Below, piece after piece: positions 40,972 to 52,089 of a stretch of 64,000 nucleotides of DNA; position 1 is the first letter of the stretch; the number at the start of each line of letters is the position of its first letter. The stretch comes from Hamiltosporidium tvaerminnensis. Its lineage: Eukaryota; Microsporidia; Dubosqiidae. The notes beneath the pieces are model-generated. The model was not told the DNA's origin, did not search any database, and saw only the letters and a program-made list of their open reading frames with translations. The stretch spans positions 2,172,501 through 2,236,500 of the forward strand of contig JAKIMF020000001.1 in the NCBI GenBank assembly GCA_022605425.2, read 5' to 3'. Made by a program: the position numbers and the translations under genes.

Positions 40972-42335
40972 TGTTTTAAAAGTGTTTCAAATTGTATTTT
41001 TTTTAATATAAATTAATTATCATTGTTATATCTAAAAAAAAGATTTTTTTGAGAAACAAAACACTTTATTGGTTTTTTGACATTCAAAAAATCTTCTAGA
41101 CATCTAATGACCTCTTAAATATACATAAATAAATTAACCAAATATCATAATAAGATATTTATGTACTTATATATTATGTTGCAATAAATTTATAGGTTAC
41201 ATTTTTTTGAAGGAATCGCTAATTATTTTTCAAAAATTTTTTAGATTAAGTATAATGAACTTTTTATATATAGATCGGAAAAATATTGATTTTTAAATAT
41301 TCGTAAATTGGAATTATATTTTGAGATAGATTAAACTATTAAGAAAAATACTTTTTTTGGGATTTTAATTTAAAAATTTAATTTGTGAAAAAAGTCAGCC
41401 GCCTAGTGGAAAATTTCTATTTATAATATACTTGAAATATTTCTTTATGTTATAAGTTGGAATTGCATCCGATTATTAAAATCTATCTTAGAGATATAAT
41501 ATGTAGGAATTAAAGCAAAGATTCAGTCTAGAGTACTCAAAATATATTTGAATCAATTTTATGTACTATAAGATTTAAGGTTAAGTATAATACGTTAAGA
41601 GTTGAAATGTATATTAAAACTGTTTAAAATATGCATTTATATACAAACAAATGATAATTTCGTTCAAATTTACATATAGCGTGTGGAAATAAAACAAACT
41701 TTTAATCATTAAAATTAAAAAAAACTATCACAAGATAATCGCATGTTTGGAATAAATCCAATTAAATTGAAATAATTTAGTTGATGAAGGAAAACCTTGT
41801 TAAAAACTATTTTATGGTAATTTAAATTCGGATTGATGTAAATTTATTCTATGGTGTTTTGATAGGATGTAAACTATACTAGATCTATGTGACAAACTCT
41901 ATAATGCTTGATTACAACGAATTAAAAAAAAATGAAAAAGAAGAACAATTTCAAAAGTCATTCCCTTTGTATGTAAACAAGACTATGAAACACGCTGCAT
42001 AAAATTAAAAGATTTGACGGAGAAAATAAAAAAACTTAGGAATGTTGAAATGGTTAGATTCCTTAAAACCGGCTTTTTGTGAAAAAAAAGAACAGACCTA
42101 ATAAATGCAAGGACATTGACCAGAGACATAATGTCTGGGCATATAATGTTAATCTTTAGAACAGCGAGATCAAGGGGACTGGAATGAGTAAGTAACTAAA
42201 ATTTTTATTAAATTCTAATCTCTAATAAATTTATAGGGTTTTTCGATCAATATCATAATCCTCGCAATCAATATAAGAATTTTTTTAAAAAATAAAAATT
42301 TAAAAAATAATCTATGCATTGTAAAATTAACTTCT
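40972..42335. other. AT-rich intergenic stretch with possible coding relics at its right end
   Basis: Mostly nothing. At 42085-42190 two overlapping plus-strand frames give short protein-like strings (one with HNVWAYNVNL, later EIKGTGMSK), separated by a stop. This may be the last trace of an eroded gene. The left end of the transposase relic is not defined by a clear terminal inverted repeat. Confidence 0.25.
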
Positions 42336-43499
42336 ATGTCAAATTCTTTTTCAGGTAAAAATATCAACGAGAACAAATATGATCTTCATGTCGGCGAAAC
42401 ACTGGAATGTATAGAGTGTGAAAATGACAATGTTTTGAAGTGTCTTGTAGAAACATCGGGATCAAATGATGAAAATCTCTCCATAACCACTATTCCAACT
42501 CTGAGGAAACAAAAAGTTTCTATTAATGATCGGGAACGCATAATTGAAAAGACATTAGAAGGCTATTCTATGTCCGCAATTGCCTCGATGTATCGAATAA
42601 ATTACCAGACGGTTAATAGTATCGTTAGACGATATTTAAAAACTGGCTTGGTATTTGTCGATAAAAGAGGTGGTGATAGGCGCTCAAAGTTAACCTTGGA
42701 AATAAAAGAGAGCTTACAAACCTATGTTGATTTTGAGTGTACAAAAACCCTGTATGTGGAGGCAGAATGGATCAAATGTACATTTAATGTTGATGTGTCA
42801 ACTAGTACAATTGATCGCGCACTAAGGTAGTTCCATTACACACTAAAACATGTAACATTAGTGCATGAGCATAGAAATTCACCTTCGAAAATTGAGACCA
42901 GAACCAATTATGCAACTATTTTTCGTGAGATGGGGCATAAGGATGACAAAAACGTTATCTTTTTAGGTGAAGTTGAGTTTGGGTAGTACACGCTCCAGTA
43001 AAGGTCGTAATAATAGAGATGAATCTGGATACCTATCTTTGACTGCAAGCCGATGTAGAAATATTACAGTAGTCGTAGCAATGAACAAATATGGTATGAT
43101 ATACCATAAGATTCATGATAATGCCGTAAATAATGAGGACTTTAAATTATCTATTAAGAGATTTGTGAAAATTGTCAACGGCAGAGAATTTTGACTCAGA
43201 TATTTGTAATTGAGAATGCGAGAATTCATCACTATCGTGGATTGAATGATGATGAAGAAATTGCTTCGTATCGAATAAAATATCTTCCACCTTACTCTCC
43301 AGTTCTTAATCTAATTGAGAATGTATTCTCAGTCTGGAAAAATAAAGTAATGCAGGTAGTGTTTGTACTGAGCCTCAGTTGAGAATATTAATTTGTGAAA
43401 AATTTAATGAGATCACGGGAGAATATTGAGGTTATTTTTACTAAAAATTATTAGGGTATTTGCAGAAGGCTGAAGATGGGCAAGTATTTCTTGAATAAT
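42336..43499 (+). pseudogene. Decayed Tc1/mariner (IS630-type) transposase
   Basis: Pieces in order: an N-terminal helix-turn-helix (TLEGYSMSAIASMYRINYQT, near residue 70), a DKRGGDRRSKLT basic linker, then VIFLGEVEFG, RSSKGRNNRDESGYL and VVVAMNKYGMIYHKI, then FVIENARIHHY, YLPPYSPVLNLIENVFSVWK and a C-terminal part ending GQVFLE at 43499. Lesions: stop at 42828-42830, stop and frameshift near 42985, frameshift near 43190, and another near 43360. Two catalytic acids are also replaced relative to the family: the first Asp by Gly (FLGE for FLDE) and the second by Glu (IENA for DNA). The element is dead. The 43528 retrotransposon fragment starts 28 bp later. Confidence 0.85.
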
Positions 43500-43527
43500 A
43501 AATCACAAGTACTATTTAAATTTTATT

Positions 43528-44300
43528 CCTTCTCCTTCTAAATAGATATAAGTTTAAGTCTTCAAAACGAATAAGGAGCCACTCAGTTCAAGAAATTCTT
43601 GATAATGAGTATGCAGAGATAAGAGTGGACACCAGAATTAAAACTGATGTTAAAATTCGGAATAACAGACCGGACATATTTATTTTAGATAAGAAGAAGA
43701 ATAAGATAACACTTATTGAAGTAGGAATCACTTCCCAAGATTCACTTCAAATAGTTGAAACTAAAAAACTTAGGAAGTATGACCTACTAGCCAATGAGTT
43801 GGGTCTTATTTATAAGTGTAGTGTTGAGATAATCCCTTATGTGATGACCTGGGACGGTATTGTGACAAAATACCATAAATCTCATCTTAAAAGACTAGAA
43901 ATACCCATGAATGTAGAGGCATACATTCAGTCTATAGTACTTAAGAAGACGGTCGAAATAATTTCCTTTGATCGACAAAGAGGACTTGAGTAAGGACTCA
44001 ATGCCGAAGAGAGCTGGGAGAGAGCGTCAATGGGTGTTATTATGAGAGCAGAGATGCACGAGGAACCAACACCCCCTTTAAAAGAAGACAAGAGAGAGGA
44101 AGATGGTGCAAAAAATTTTAAACCGAAAAATAATACACCCCTTATTTCACAAGGAGGAACCACTTTAGAGGAACCGACCAATAACATAAATAAAGAGTCG
44201 GATTTGGAAGAAGAGACAAAAGTGGTTAAAGTGGTAGAAGAAAACATGTAAAAAAAATGGTAAAAATATTTTAACCCAGAATTTTATTAAATAAAATAAA
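43528..44300 (+). pseudogene. Endonuclease-domain fragment of the R2/R4-like retrotransposon
   Basis: This begins at CCTTCTCCTTCTAAATAG, inside the codons just before YKFKSSKRIRSHS, and continues to the 3' end TTAACCCAGAATTTTATT at very high identity to the intact copy. It therefore lacks reverse transcriptase and zinc knuckle but keeps the endonuclease (NRPDIFILDKKK...LIEVGI). One lesion, TCA to TAA at 43991-43993, separates the endonuclease part from the acidic tail (44030-44251). No target duplication could be found, so arrival by recombination is possible. Confidence 0.88.
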
Positions 44301-45789
44301 AAAAATTTTTATGGGAATTGCAAGGGTTATGATATTGTTCGAAAACTCCTATAATAATGTTAGACTCAACTTTCTAAACTGAATTTAAAATTTTGTTCAA
44401 TTTTTTAGCAATGGTGATATATTTTATTCGAAAAATATTTACAAACACAGGATCTCATCGTTTTTTATTTTAATTTTAATACCTCTAGAGTCCTGGCTCT
44501 TTTTCGTTGGTAATATAAATCTAAGGTAAGTACCTTCCGTAATCAAATTTATATTAAACGCATTTTCTAGTAAAATTTAATATTTCTAAACTATCTCATA
44601 TTATTTCTAGTAAATTAATCTTCAACAGTTCCTAATAATCTTTGCCTTTATATTTAAATCTTCTAAAATCTGCCTGTAATGTTGAGACATTTTTTTAACA
44701 AAAATAACTATGATAATGAACTAAAGATGAGTGAAAAGGCTATCTAAAAACTGCTGTAGTTTTCGAAACATCTATTTACATAAAAATACTACTTTCAGTA
44801 TAAAATTTTAGCAACTTTCTTGAAATTTTACAGAATATTTATTTTCATTAAACGAATAGCTTAGTTTTTCAAGCCAAAATATAAATAAACAAATAAAATA
44901 TATTAAATAAGCGTTAAAATCATAATTTCGAACATTAACATCTTAATAAGATAATACATTGTTCTCTCGGTCCTTTGACCCGGTAAGGTAGATAATGATA
45001 TACATGAAGTTTATTTCAAATAATCAAACCTAAAACTAAAAAATAGAATATTGATTTTAAATAAATAGCAGAAAAAAATAGAAATCGAATCTACACAAAC
45101 TATAGGATAATATATAGAATTTCTATAAAAGGACTTGAAAACGGCCTAAAAGGCAGGTTATGATTTTTTTGTTGGTAAAGATGTAGATTATTACTTGGAA
45201 GAAGACAAGCAAACCTCAAAGCAGCATTTAAATAAATTTAAATTTTATATGATGAGAGAAGAACGTTAAAATCAAATTTAATTACAAAGAAAAGTGAAAA
45301 TAGCATACAATAATTTTAATATGGAAATTTATGCCTAAAAACTCTTTAATATTTAATCTTGCATCTGATTGAAAATATTTGAAATTCGAACTTTTAAAAC
45401 ATCCTATAGATATAAAAAACGAAAAATAAGTCGAGATTTGCTATAAATACATGGAAACGAATCTATTCAGAACATTATTTGATTAAAACAACAAATATAA
45501 TATCTAGGAAAAGCACCGTTTTTTAAAAAAATAAATATTTGATATCTTTTAGTTCTTTAAACCAAAAAAGAAAAATTAAAGATGTTTTTTATAGATTGAA
45601 TACACGTTAGGTAAACAACACCTTTATATTAATAAATATCTTGATAAAGTAATGATAGAATATATGAAATATTTTCCTTCATACAATACCCATACACTAA
45701 TTAAATCGTTTGAACCAAATATAATTTAATTTCATCAGAAACAAAATGAGGCATATTTTATATTGTTTTTATTTTTTAAATATTATGCT
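44301..45789. other. AT-rich intergenic stretch, no gene seen
   Basis: No protein-like frame, RNA gene or repeat match seen. Confidence 0.3.
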
Positions 45790-45792
45790 CCC
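45790..45792 (+). promoter_or_regulatory. CCC motif of the ribose-5-phosphate isomerase gene
   Basis: GCTCCCATATAATAACAG lies 16 nt before the ATG at 45809. Confidence 0.45.
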
Positions 45793-45808
45793 ATATAATA
45801 ACAGTTAG

Positions 45809-46453
45809 ATGGAAATAAAAACCGATGAAAATATTAATGAAATAATTGACATAATTTATGAAAAATATATAACAAAGCAAAAATATATTGGCATAGGAAC
45901 AGGAAGAACCATTGAAATTCTAATAAATCATTTGAAGAATAAAAATATTGAAAATATTTTGTTTATACCCACAAGCCTTTCAACGATGCACATATTAAAC
46001 TTAAATAAATTTAAAATATCTCAAATAAATCTTTATAATACTGTTGATTTGTATATAGATGGTGCGGATTATTATAATAAAGATATTGGTTTAATAAAAG
46101 GAAAGGGTGGCGCTTTAACGATGGAGAAACTTTTAGCAAAAATGTCAACTATTTTTGTAGCGGTAATTCAAAAAGAAAAAATAAAAGAGACATTCGATGA
46201 TCTTTATGTTCCAATCGAAATATTACCAGAAGCATTTTCTTATATAGTGAGCATTTTAGAGAAAGAAAAAATAATTTACAGTTTAAGACAAGGTACGGGT
46301 AAATATGGACCTACAATTACAGAAAATGGAAATTTAATTTTTGATGTTAAATATAACTTAGAATTCTTAAAAGAATGTAAAAAAATTACTGGAATAGTTG
46401 AACATGGATTATTTTTAAAAACAGAATTTAATATTAAAATCGTAACTCTATAA
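45809..46453 (+). CDS. rpiA: Ribose-5-phosphate isomerase A
   Basis: The enzyme interconverts ribose 5-phosphate and ribulose 5-phosphate in the pentose phosphate pathway of the cytosol. The 214-residue product is of normal length and shows YIGIGTGRT (27-34, phosphate loop, usually GLGTGST), DLYIDGADYYN (80-90, with the catalytic Asp pair), KGKGGALTMEKLLA (98-110, with the catalytic Lys and Glu) and VPIEILPEAFSYI (134-146). The second motif has Tyr-Tyr where DGADE-Val is usual, a mild variant. It suggests that the parasite keeps the non-oxidative pentose phosphate branch for nucleotide sugar supply. Start at the first ATG, 16 nt after a CCC motif. Confidence 0.95.
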   Translation: MEIKTDENINEIIDIIYEKYITKQKYIGIGTGRTIEILINHLKNKNIENILFIPTSLSTMHILNLNKFKISQINLYNTVDLYIDGADYYNKDIGLIKGKGGALTMEKLLAKMSTIFVAVIQKEKIKETFDDLYVPIEILPEAFSYIVSILEKEKIIYSLRQGTGKYGPTITENGNLIFDVKYNLEFLKECKKITGIVEHGLFLKTEFNIKIVTL

Positions 46454-46462
46454 ACTAAAATT

Positions 46463-46870
46463 TTAAAAATAAATATTATATTTGTATTTTATACTTCTAT
46501 CTTTGTTTTTTCGGTTATCTCTGAAAATAATATTGAAATCATCCTTAAATTCTAATTTGATTTGGTTTAGACTAATATAATATTTTAGATAGTATAAATC
46601 AAACATTCTTCTAGCTTGTTTTGCATTCTTAGCATTTAATAACTCGTCTGGTTTTTGCCATGAATTATTAGATTATTAAATATACAATCTACAATAACCA
46701 ATGTAAAATGTATATGTGCTATGTCTGTTACATTAAATTGTATTTTTTTATCTCTTTTTTTATGAGAATATGTAAAAAAAATTACTGGCAGTGTATATCT
46801 AAGCTTTAAAAATTGCTAGTTTTTTTTGGAAATTTTGGATGTGTGGCTATAAATACATCGCCAACTTCAA
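46463..46870 (-). pseudogene. Unidentified coding relic facing the isomerase gene
   Basis: On the minus strand three consecutive strings look protein-like but lie in different frames: EVGDVFIATHPKFPKKTSNF, then KKIQFNVTDIAHIHFTLVIV continuing DCIFNN, then SWQKPDELLNAKNAKQARRM continuing FDLYYLKYYISLNQIKL to a stop at 46463. The last is about 67 codons. The shift between the second and third occurs at AATAATCTAATAATTC. It looks like a gene undone by indels, or a region with sequence errors. No family recognised. Confidence 0.45.
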
Positions 46871-48198
46871 TCTAAGAAGAATGAGAAATAAAATATCTTA
46901 AAAAGTTTAAAGTTACCAAATCTATATTTTGTATTTTTAAAAACAGTTTAAATAATAAAATCCAGAATTATATTATTTTAAAGCTTTAATTATATTTAAA
47001 ACCTTTATAATAAATTCTCAAAATATATTTTAAAGTTTTTAAAGTATATTGAAACAAATCAAAAGAACTAAATACCGCTAAACAAATAAATTATATCTGT
47101 ACAATTTTTTTAATTTAAAATTTATATTTGATAAATTAAAAATGATGCATAAAAATTGATATATTATTCTAAATGTCTATATATGGTAATTTTATAAGAT
47201 TTCACAATTTTTGATGAATAAATCTTTAAATAAATAATGGCCTAGGATTATGGTGATTATGATTGTTTTTAAAGAATAACAATGAAAAAAAGTATTGTAC
47301 TAAAGAAATAATAAGGTATATTTTAAAATCAGTATAAAATCTTCAATTTTTTTGCCTTTTTGTAATTTTTCTTTTAAATATTTTCAACCCGACATTTTAA
47401 GATTAAAAAAAAATATTTGCATGATTTATTGATTTCTGATGTATTTCATTATTGTAAGATCATTCAAGCTATTTCAAAGACTAATATTCTTTAAATTAAT
47501 TTCCATTATGCAGATCTTTAATTATAGCACAACACAAAAACCTAGAACATACGCATGGGCGCTATACACAGGTTAATGTTTTTAGGTCCTTCAAATTTAA
47601 AGAAAAATATTTTTTCAAACAAGATTCCAATTAAAATTTCATATATTGAAGACTTAAATCGCTTTTTAAAATTATAAATCAAAATTTGTTTGGTAAATTC
47701 AAAATTAAAAATATAGAAAAGTTTATTAGTGTTTAAATTTAAAATAACTTATTTTAAGATTAAAATATTAATAGAAAAATATACTTATTTTAAGATTAAA
47801 TTCAAAATTAAAAAAGTATATTAATGTTTAAATTAAAAAATATATTTATTTTAAGATTTAATTATGAAATTTAAATATGAAGGCAGAAATCAATGTTTAA
47901 AATTATAAATCAAAATATAAATTTGCTTGAAAAATAAAACTTTTTATAACACAGGAGAATATTATTTCTTTTCATTGGTAAAAAATAAACCACATTGATT
48001 TTGCTATCTCCCTCCAATAAATTTTAAATATTAAAATTTTACGTTAAATTTAATTTGTTTCCCATATCAGAAAAAAACAATCATTACGAAACACTTTGTT
48101 TCTATTTTTACCAATAAAATGATCAAAAAATAAAACAAAAACAAATTTGTAATTCTGATTCAAAAATCTTAAAACCAATTTGTTATTTTATTTTTTAA
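46871..48198. other. AT-rich intergenic stretch, no gene seen
   Basis: Repeated words such as TTTAAAATTATAAATCAAAAT and TTATTTTAAGATTAAA at 47650-47900 give a loosely repetitive texture. Nothing coding. Confidence 0.3.
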
Positions 48199-48201
48199 CC
48201 C
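48199..48201 (+). promoter_or_regulatory. CCC motif of the acyltransferase gene
   Basis: TTTTTAACCCTCAAAAAA lies 30 nt before the ATG at 48232. Confidence 0.45.
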
Positions 48202-48231
48202 TCAAAAAAAACAAAAAAAAAATCAGATCGC

Positions 48232-49575
48232 ATGAAAAGAAGATATAATAACGTTGAAAAAACATTTTTACACGATGCAGTAGATTACATATCTATGGGA
48301 TCGAGATCATTGAAAAGAGACGAATTTACGCGCTCCTTTGAACCAATATCACCATGTGATATGAAACCAAGTGATGTCTTTTATATTTTTATATTTATTA
48401 TCAGATATTATCTTTTGTTTCCAATACGACTGACTTTATTTATACTTGGAACTTTATTGTTCATTTTTTTATTTTTATTTGCTTTGATTTTTAAAGAAGA
48501 AGGAGTCATGGAAAGCGGTTTTCTTTTTTATTCAAAAGTTTTTGTCAAATCTTTCGGGGCAAAAGTTACACATCATGGAAATAAGAATAGACTTGATTAT
48601 CCACACGTTTTTGTAGCTAACCATACTTCTTTTTTGGATTTCTTAGTTTTAAGTAGTCATAAATTTTGCCATGCGTGTGTTTCTGAGAGTCACGGCGGTC
48701 TTTTTGGATTTCTTTTTAAAGTTATTTTATTTAAAAATGGTTCAGTTTTATTCAAAAGAAGTGAAAAACAAGACAGAGAAAAAGTTTTAAAAATAATGAA
48801 AAATCATATTAAAAGAAACAAAGCACCACTGCTTATATTTCCAGAAGGAACTTGTGTAAATAATAAATATACTGTTTTATTTCAAAAAGGGGCATTTGAG
48901 TTGGGTGTTCCAGTCTGTCCAGTGGCTATTAAATACAATCGTTCACTAATGGATCCTTATTGGAACAGAAGAAAACATTCTTTTACGGAACATTTGTTCT
49001 ATTTAATGTCTAGATGGAGATTAGAAGCAGATGTTTATTGGCTTGAACCAATGAGTAAGCTTGAAGATGAGAGTGTTCACGAGTTTTCTGAAAGAGTTAA
49101 AAGAAAGATTTCAGAAGTCGCGGGTCTAGAATCAGTAATATGGAATGGATATTTTAAAAATTCACCAATAATGAAAGATCGTGAAATACTAAGAGAAGCG
49201 TACAGACAAGCTTATTTAAAATATGTGGTTCATTGGAAAAATGACGATTCAGAAAGTTTTAAATATCTAGAAAAATACAAATCCGCAGATGAAAAAAACG
49301 ATTATGATCATGATTTAGATAAACAACAGAATATTTTATATTTTGGTAAATTTACATATAAAGAATATTTAAATATTGTTTTAATTGAATATATAAAGCT
49401 TAAAAGTTCTAAAACAGACCATTTTGAAAGTATGGTATTGAAAGGGGATTGCGTGCGGGATAAATGGTGGGGATATGAGTATAGAAACTCAGGAAACTTC
49501 TCAAAATGTAAATGCTATATGAAAAAAATGATAAGAGTAGAAAATAATTCATCTAAAAGTAGTGGTATTATATGA
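48232..49575 (+). CDS. GPAT3/4-type glycerol-3-phosphate or lysophosphatidate acyltransferase
   Basis: This enzyme adds an acyl chain to glycerol 3-phosphate or lysophosphatidate in the ER membrane, the first steps of glycerolipid synthesis. The 447-residue product has a hydrophobic segment at about 48-86, then the four acyltransferase blocks: NHTSFLD (130-136, with the catalytic His and Asp), FKRSEKQDR (174-182), FPEGTC (203-208) and CPVAIKY (229-235). GTCVNNKYTVLFQKGAFELG and DPYWNRRKHSF point to the animal GPAT3/GPAT4 (AGPAT6/9) group rather than PlsC. The C-terminal third (280-447) is Lys/Asp-rich and not recognised. The ATG follows a CCC motif by 30 nt. Confidence 0.9.
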   Translation: MKRRYNNVEKTFLHDAVDYISMGSRSLKRDEFTRSFEPISPCDMKPSDVFYIFIFIIRYYLLFPIRLTLFILGTLLFIFLFLFALIFKEEGVMESGFLFYSKVFVKSFGAKVTHHGNKNRLDYPHVFVANHTSFLDFLVLSSHKFCHACVSESHGGLFGFLFKVILFKNGSVLFKRSEKQDREKVLKIMKNHIKRNKAPLLIFPEGTCVNNKYTVLFQKGAFELGVPVCPVAIKYNRSLMDPYWNRRKHSFTEHLFYLMSRWRLEADVYWLEPMSKLEDESVHEFSERVKRKISEVAGLESVIWNGYFKNSPIMKDREILREAYRQAYLKYVVHWKNDDSESFKYLEKYKSADEKNDYDHDLDKQQNILYFGKFTYKEYLNIVLIEYIKLKSSKTDHFESMVLKGDCVRDKWWGYEYRNSGNFSKCKCYMKKMIRVENNSSKSSGII

Positions 49576-49814
49576 AAAAACTGTTGGTGATAGAAAAATC
49601 AAATATATAATTCTGAATAAAAATTGTCTGTAATAATTTTTTTGGTTTTTGATTCAAATCTTTGTTTTAAATTTTAATTTTTTAATGATGGTTTTTTTTT
49701 TGAAATTTTAAATACTACCCTGATTTTTGGAATAATTTTACAGAAAATATTTGAAATGCGTTTTTAGATGTCTAAATTCTTATGGAATCTCTTTGAAAAT
49801 AAATATTATCATAT

Positions 49815-50800
49815 TTTTATTCTGCTGAATAGATATAAATTTAAGTCTTCAAAACAAATTAGGAGCTACTCAGTTCAAGCAATTCTTAATAAAGAGTGTG
49901 CAGAGATTAGAGTGGACACTGGAATAAAAATTCATGTTAAAATTCGGAATAATAGATAAAATATATTTATCTTGGACAAGAGGTAGAATAAGATTACCTT
50001 TGTTGAGGTAGGAATCACTTCCCAAGACTCACTTCAAATAGTTGAAAATATGAAGCTTAGTAAGTATGATCTATTACCAAATGGAGTTGGTCTTATTTAT
50101 AAATTCAATTTGAGATAGTTCCTTATTGTATAATCTGGTTTAATATTGTGACAAAATATCAAATATATATCTTTAAAGGCTGCAAATACCTATGAATGTG
50201 GAGACTTATATTCATTCATCCTCGGCACTACAGCCCTGTACGAGCCTAAGCCTATCTCAGTAATACCACCTAGCGGTCTTTTCTAGTGGGGTTGTTTACT
50301 TATTTGGATTTTGCAACAAGGTGGGTTTAAGGGTGGGTTGTTAGCCCAACCCCAAACAGGAGTACCATTCCCTTTTAATCGCCTCTTACGACAAGCAGAG
50401 AATACTCCAATTCAATTCTGTTCCCGGCATGGTGAGGAAGAAGACACATATATTCAATATAATTTTTAAAAACCAGAATAGATAATTTTCTTTGATCGAA
50501 GAAGAGGACTTGATTCAGGACCAAATGCCGAAGGGAGTGTGATTGTGTGTTATACAAGGAATTGAGATGCACGAAGAACCAATACACCCTATAAAGCAAT
50601 CGAATAACAAGCAAGATGGTGTTAAACAAGAAAATACAAAAATGTTTTATTTTATAAATTAGATGCTGTGATCATCCTGGGAAAACTTAGAATTTACTTA
50701 AATGACTGCAGTTTTAGATGAAGAAATTAAAGCCGCTAAAGAGTCAGAGGGAAATATTTTCAAGCGTCGAAAACATCTTAACCCAGAAATTTATTTAATA
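49815..50800 (+). mobile_element. Decayed retrotransposon fragment, split by a SINE-like insertion
   Basis: The left part (49815-50214) starts at CTGCTGAATAGATATAAATT, aligned with the same linker at which the 43528 fragment begins, and covers YKFKSSKQIRSYSVQAIL to the codons near IPMNVE. The right part (50449-50800) resumes with TTTCTTTGATCGAAGAAGAG and ends near TTAACCCAGAAATTTATT. Stops and indels are frequent (for example TAA right after RNNR at 49957). It is older than the 43528 fragment. The insertion at 50215-50448 separates the halves. Confidence 0.82.
50215..50448 (-). mobile_element. SINE-like element (family D) inserted in the retrotransposon fragment
   Basis: A GC-richer 234-bp block flanked by the 8-bp direct repeat TATATTCA (50207-50214 and 50449-50456) interrupts the retrotransposon fragment. 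On the minus strand it begins TGTCTTCTTCCTCACCATGC, contains CTGCTTGTCGTAAGAGGCGA and GGGTTGGGCTAACAACCC, and ends GGCTCGTACAGGGCTGTAGT then GCCGAGGATGAATGAA, a short TGAA microsatellite tail. The 3' half matches the copy at 3130-3255; a GC-rich stem region there is shorter here. No ORF. Parts recall non-autonomous RTE-type elements of animals, an impression from memory. Confidence 0.75.
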
Positions 50801-52089
50801 AATGCTTATTTCTTAAAATCGTTTCTTTTTTTATGAAAGGTAAATTAGCACAAGGCTTTAAATTAACTTTTGTAGTTTTAAAAATCCATTCTTGCGTTTT
50901 ACTGAAAGTTGTAGTGAAATAAAACATTTTAAATAGAGTTTTTTTTTTAGAAAATTTACCTGAGCTTCTTTGAATGAACCTTATTATAACTTAAAGTTAT
51001 TAAATAAAGTTCTCTATATTTTTTTTGCTGAACATTCTAAGTTGAGTCTTTTTTTCTTAAAGGCTTAAATATAATAAAACGTGATCATTTTTTTATGAAG
51101 AAATTCGATTTTTAAATTCTAAATAATAGACTTGATATATTTATTTTAGTAATAAATTAAACATAAAAGCTCTCAACACATAGAAATCAGGTTAAAGAAT
51201 TTTTTGGATGGTAAAGTATGATTTTATTAAAATTTTTCTTGTAAAGAAAATTAGTTTCAAACATTGACATAAATATATTTATAATGATGTAGTTTAAAAT
51301 TTACTATCTTTCTATTATTTCTTTTTTTATTATCGCAAAAGTGGCTTTGCTCAGTTAAATATTAAAAAAGAAATAGAAGCTTGATTTTTTTTTAGAGATT
51401 ATCAATGTTTTAGAATCTTAATGGTGTGTCTACAAAATTTTAAACTTAATCTCTTCTAGTCTTGAGTCAACTAACATAACTTAAGTATTAAAGCAAAAAT
51501 AATAAACGAGATGAAAACAATGTAGAATATGTTGTCGGATTACAAATAATCATAGAGGCATGTTTTGATCTATAATACTTAAAAAGACAAAAAAAACATT
51601 CATTTCTATTTAAGGTGATAATAGACGCCAAAAATATAGATAGATTTTTATTGAGACGGCGAAAAATGCACAGCATATAATACATGAAGCAGAAAGACAA
51701 ATGCTTCTCATTATCTTGGTAAATATATATGAATAAAGGAGGTGACAAATAGAACAAAAATTGTTGATTTTTAAACGTATAAAATGATAAATCAAAGCGT
51801 TCACTTAAAATATAGAAAAAAATCAAATATAAAGAATGAAACAAATCAAACAAAGAAAGGAATAAATAAAGCAAACCAAAACAGGTGAGAAGTAACTCAA
51901 TATTTAATAATTTAATTTTTTGAGAAATTTTCTTCCGTTAGCATAAAATTTATTCAATAGCAATAAATTCATTGAAAAAATGCATAACTATATCGATCGG
52001 TTTATAGATTTTTTAATGTCCTTTCATGTTTTTTATTTTCAATAAAAAAATTGCTTCAAACATTCAGATAATTAATGTTCTTAATATAT
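50801..52089. other. AT-rich intergenic stretch, no gene accepted
   Basis: A 128-codon minus-strand frame at 51488-51874 encodes a Phe/Leu/Tyr/Ser-rich string typical of T-rich DNA; I do not accept it. Nothing else seen. Confidence 0.3.

Noticed and set aside
50215-50448. tRNA gene or tRNA-derived head
   Set aside because: I could not place convincing A and B boxes or a cloverleaf in the block; no tRNA or rRNA gene was found elsewhere either, though a covariance-model scan would be needed to exclude one.
51488-51874. 128-codon minus-strand frame
   Set aside because: Phe/Leu/Tyr/Ser-rich string from T-rich DNA, no ATG context, no motif, no CCC signal. Long enough to notice but not to support a gene.
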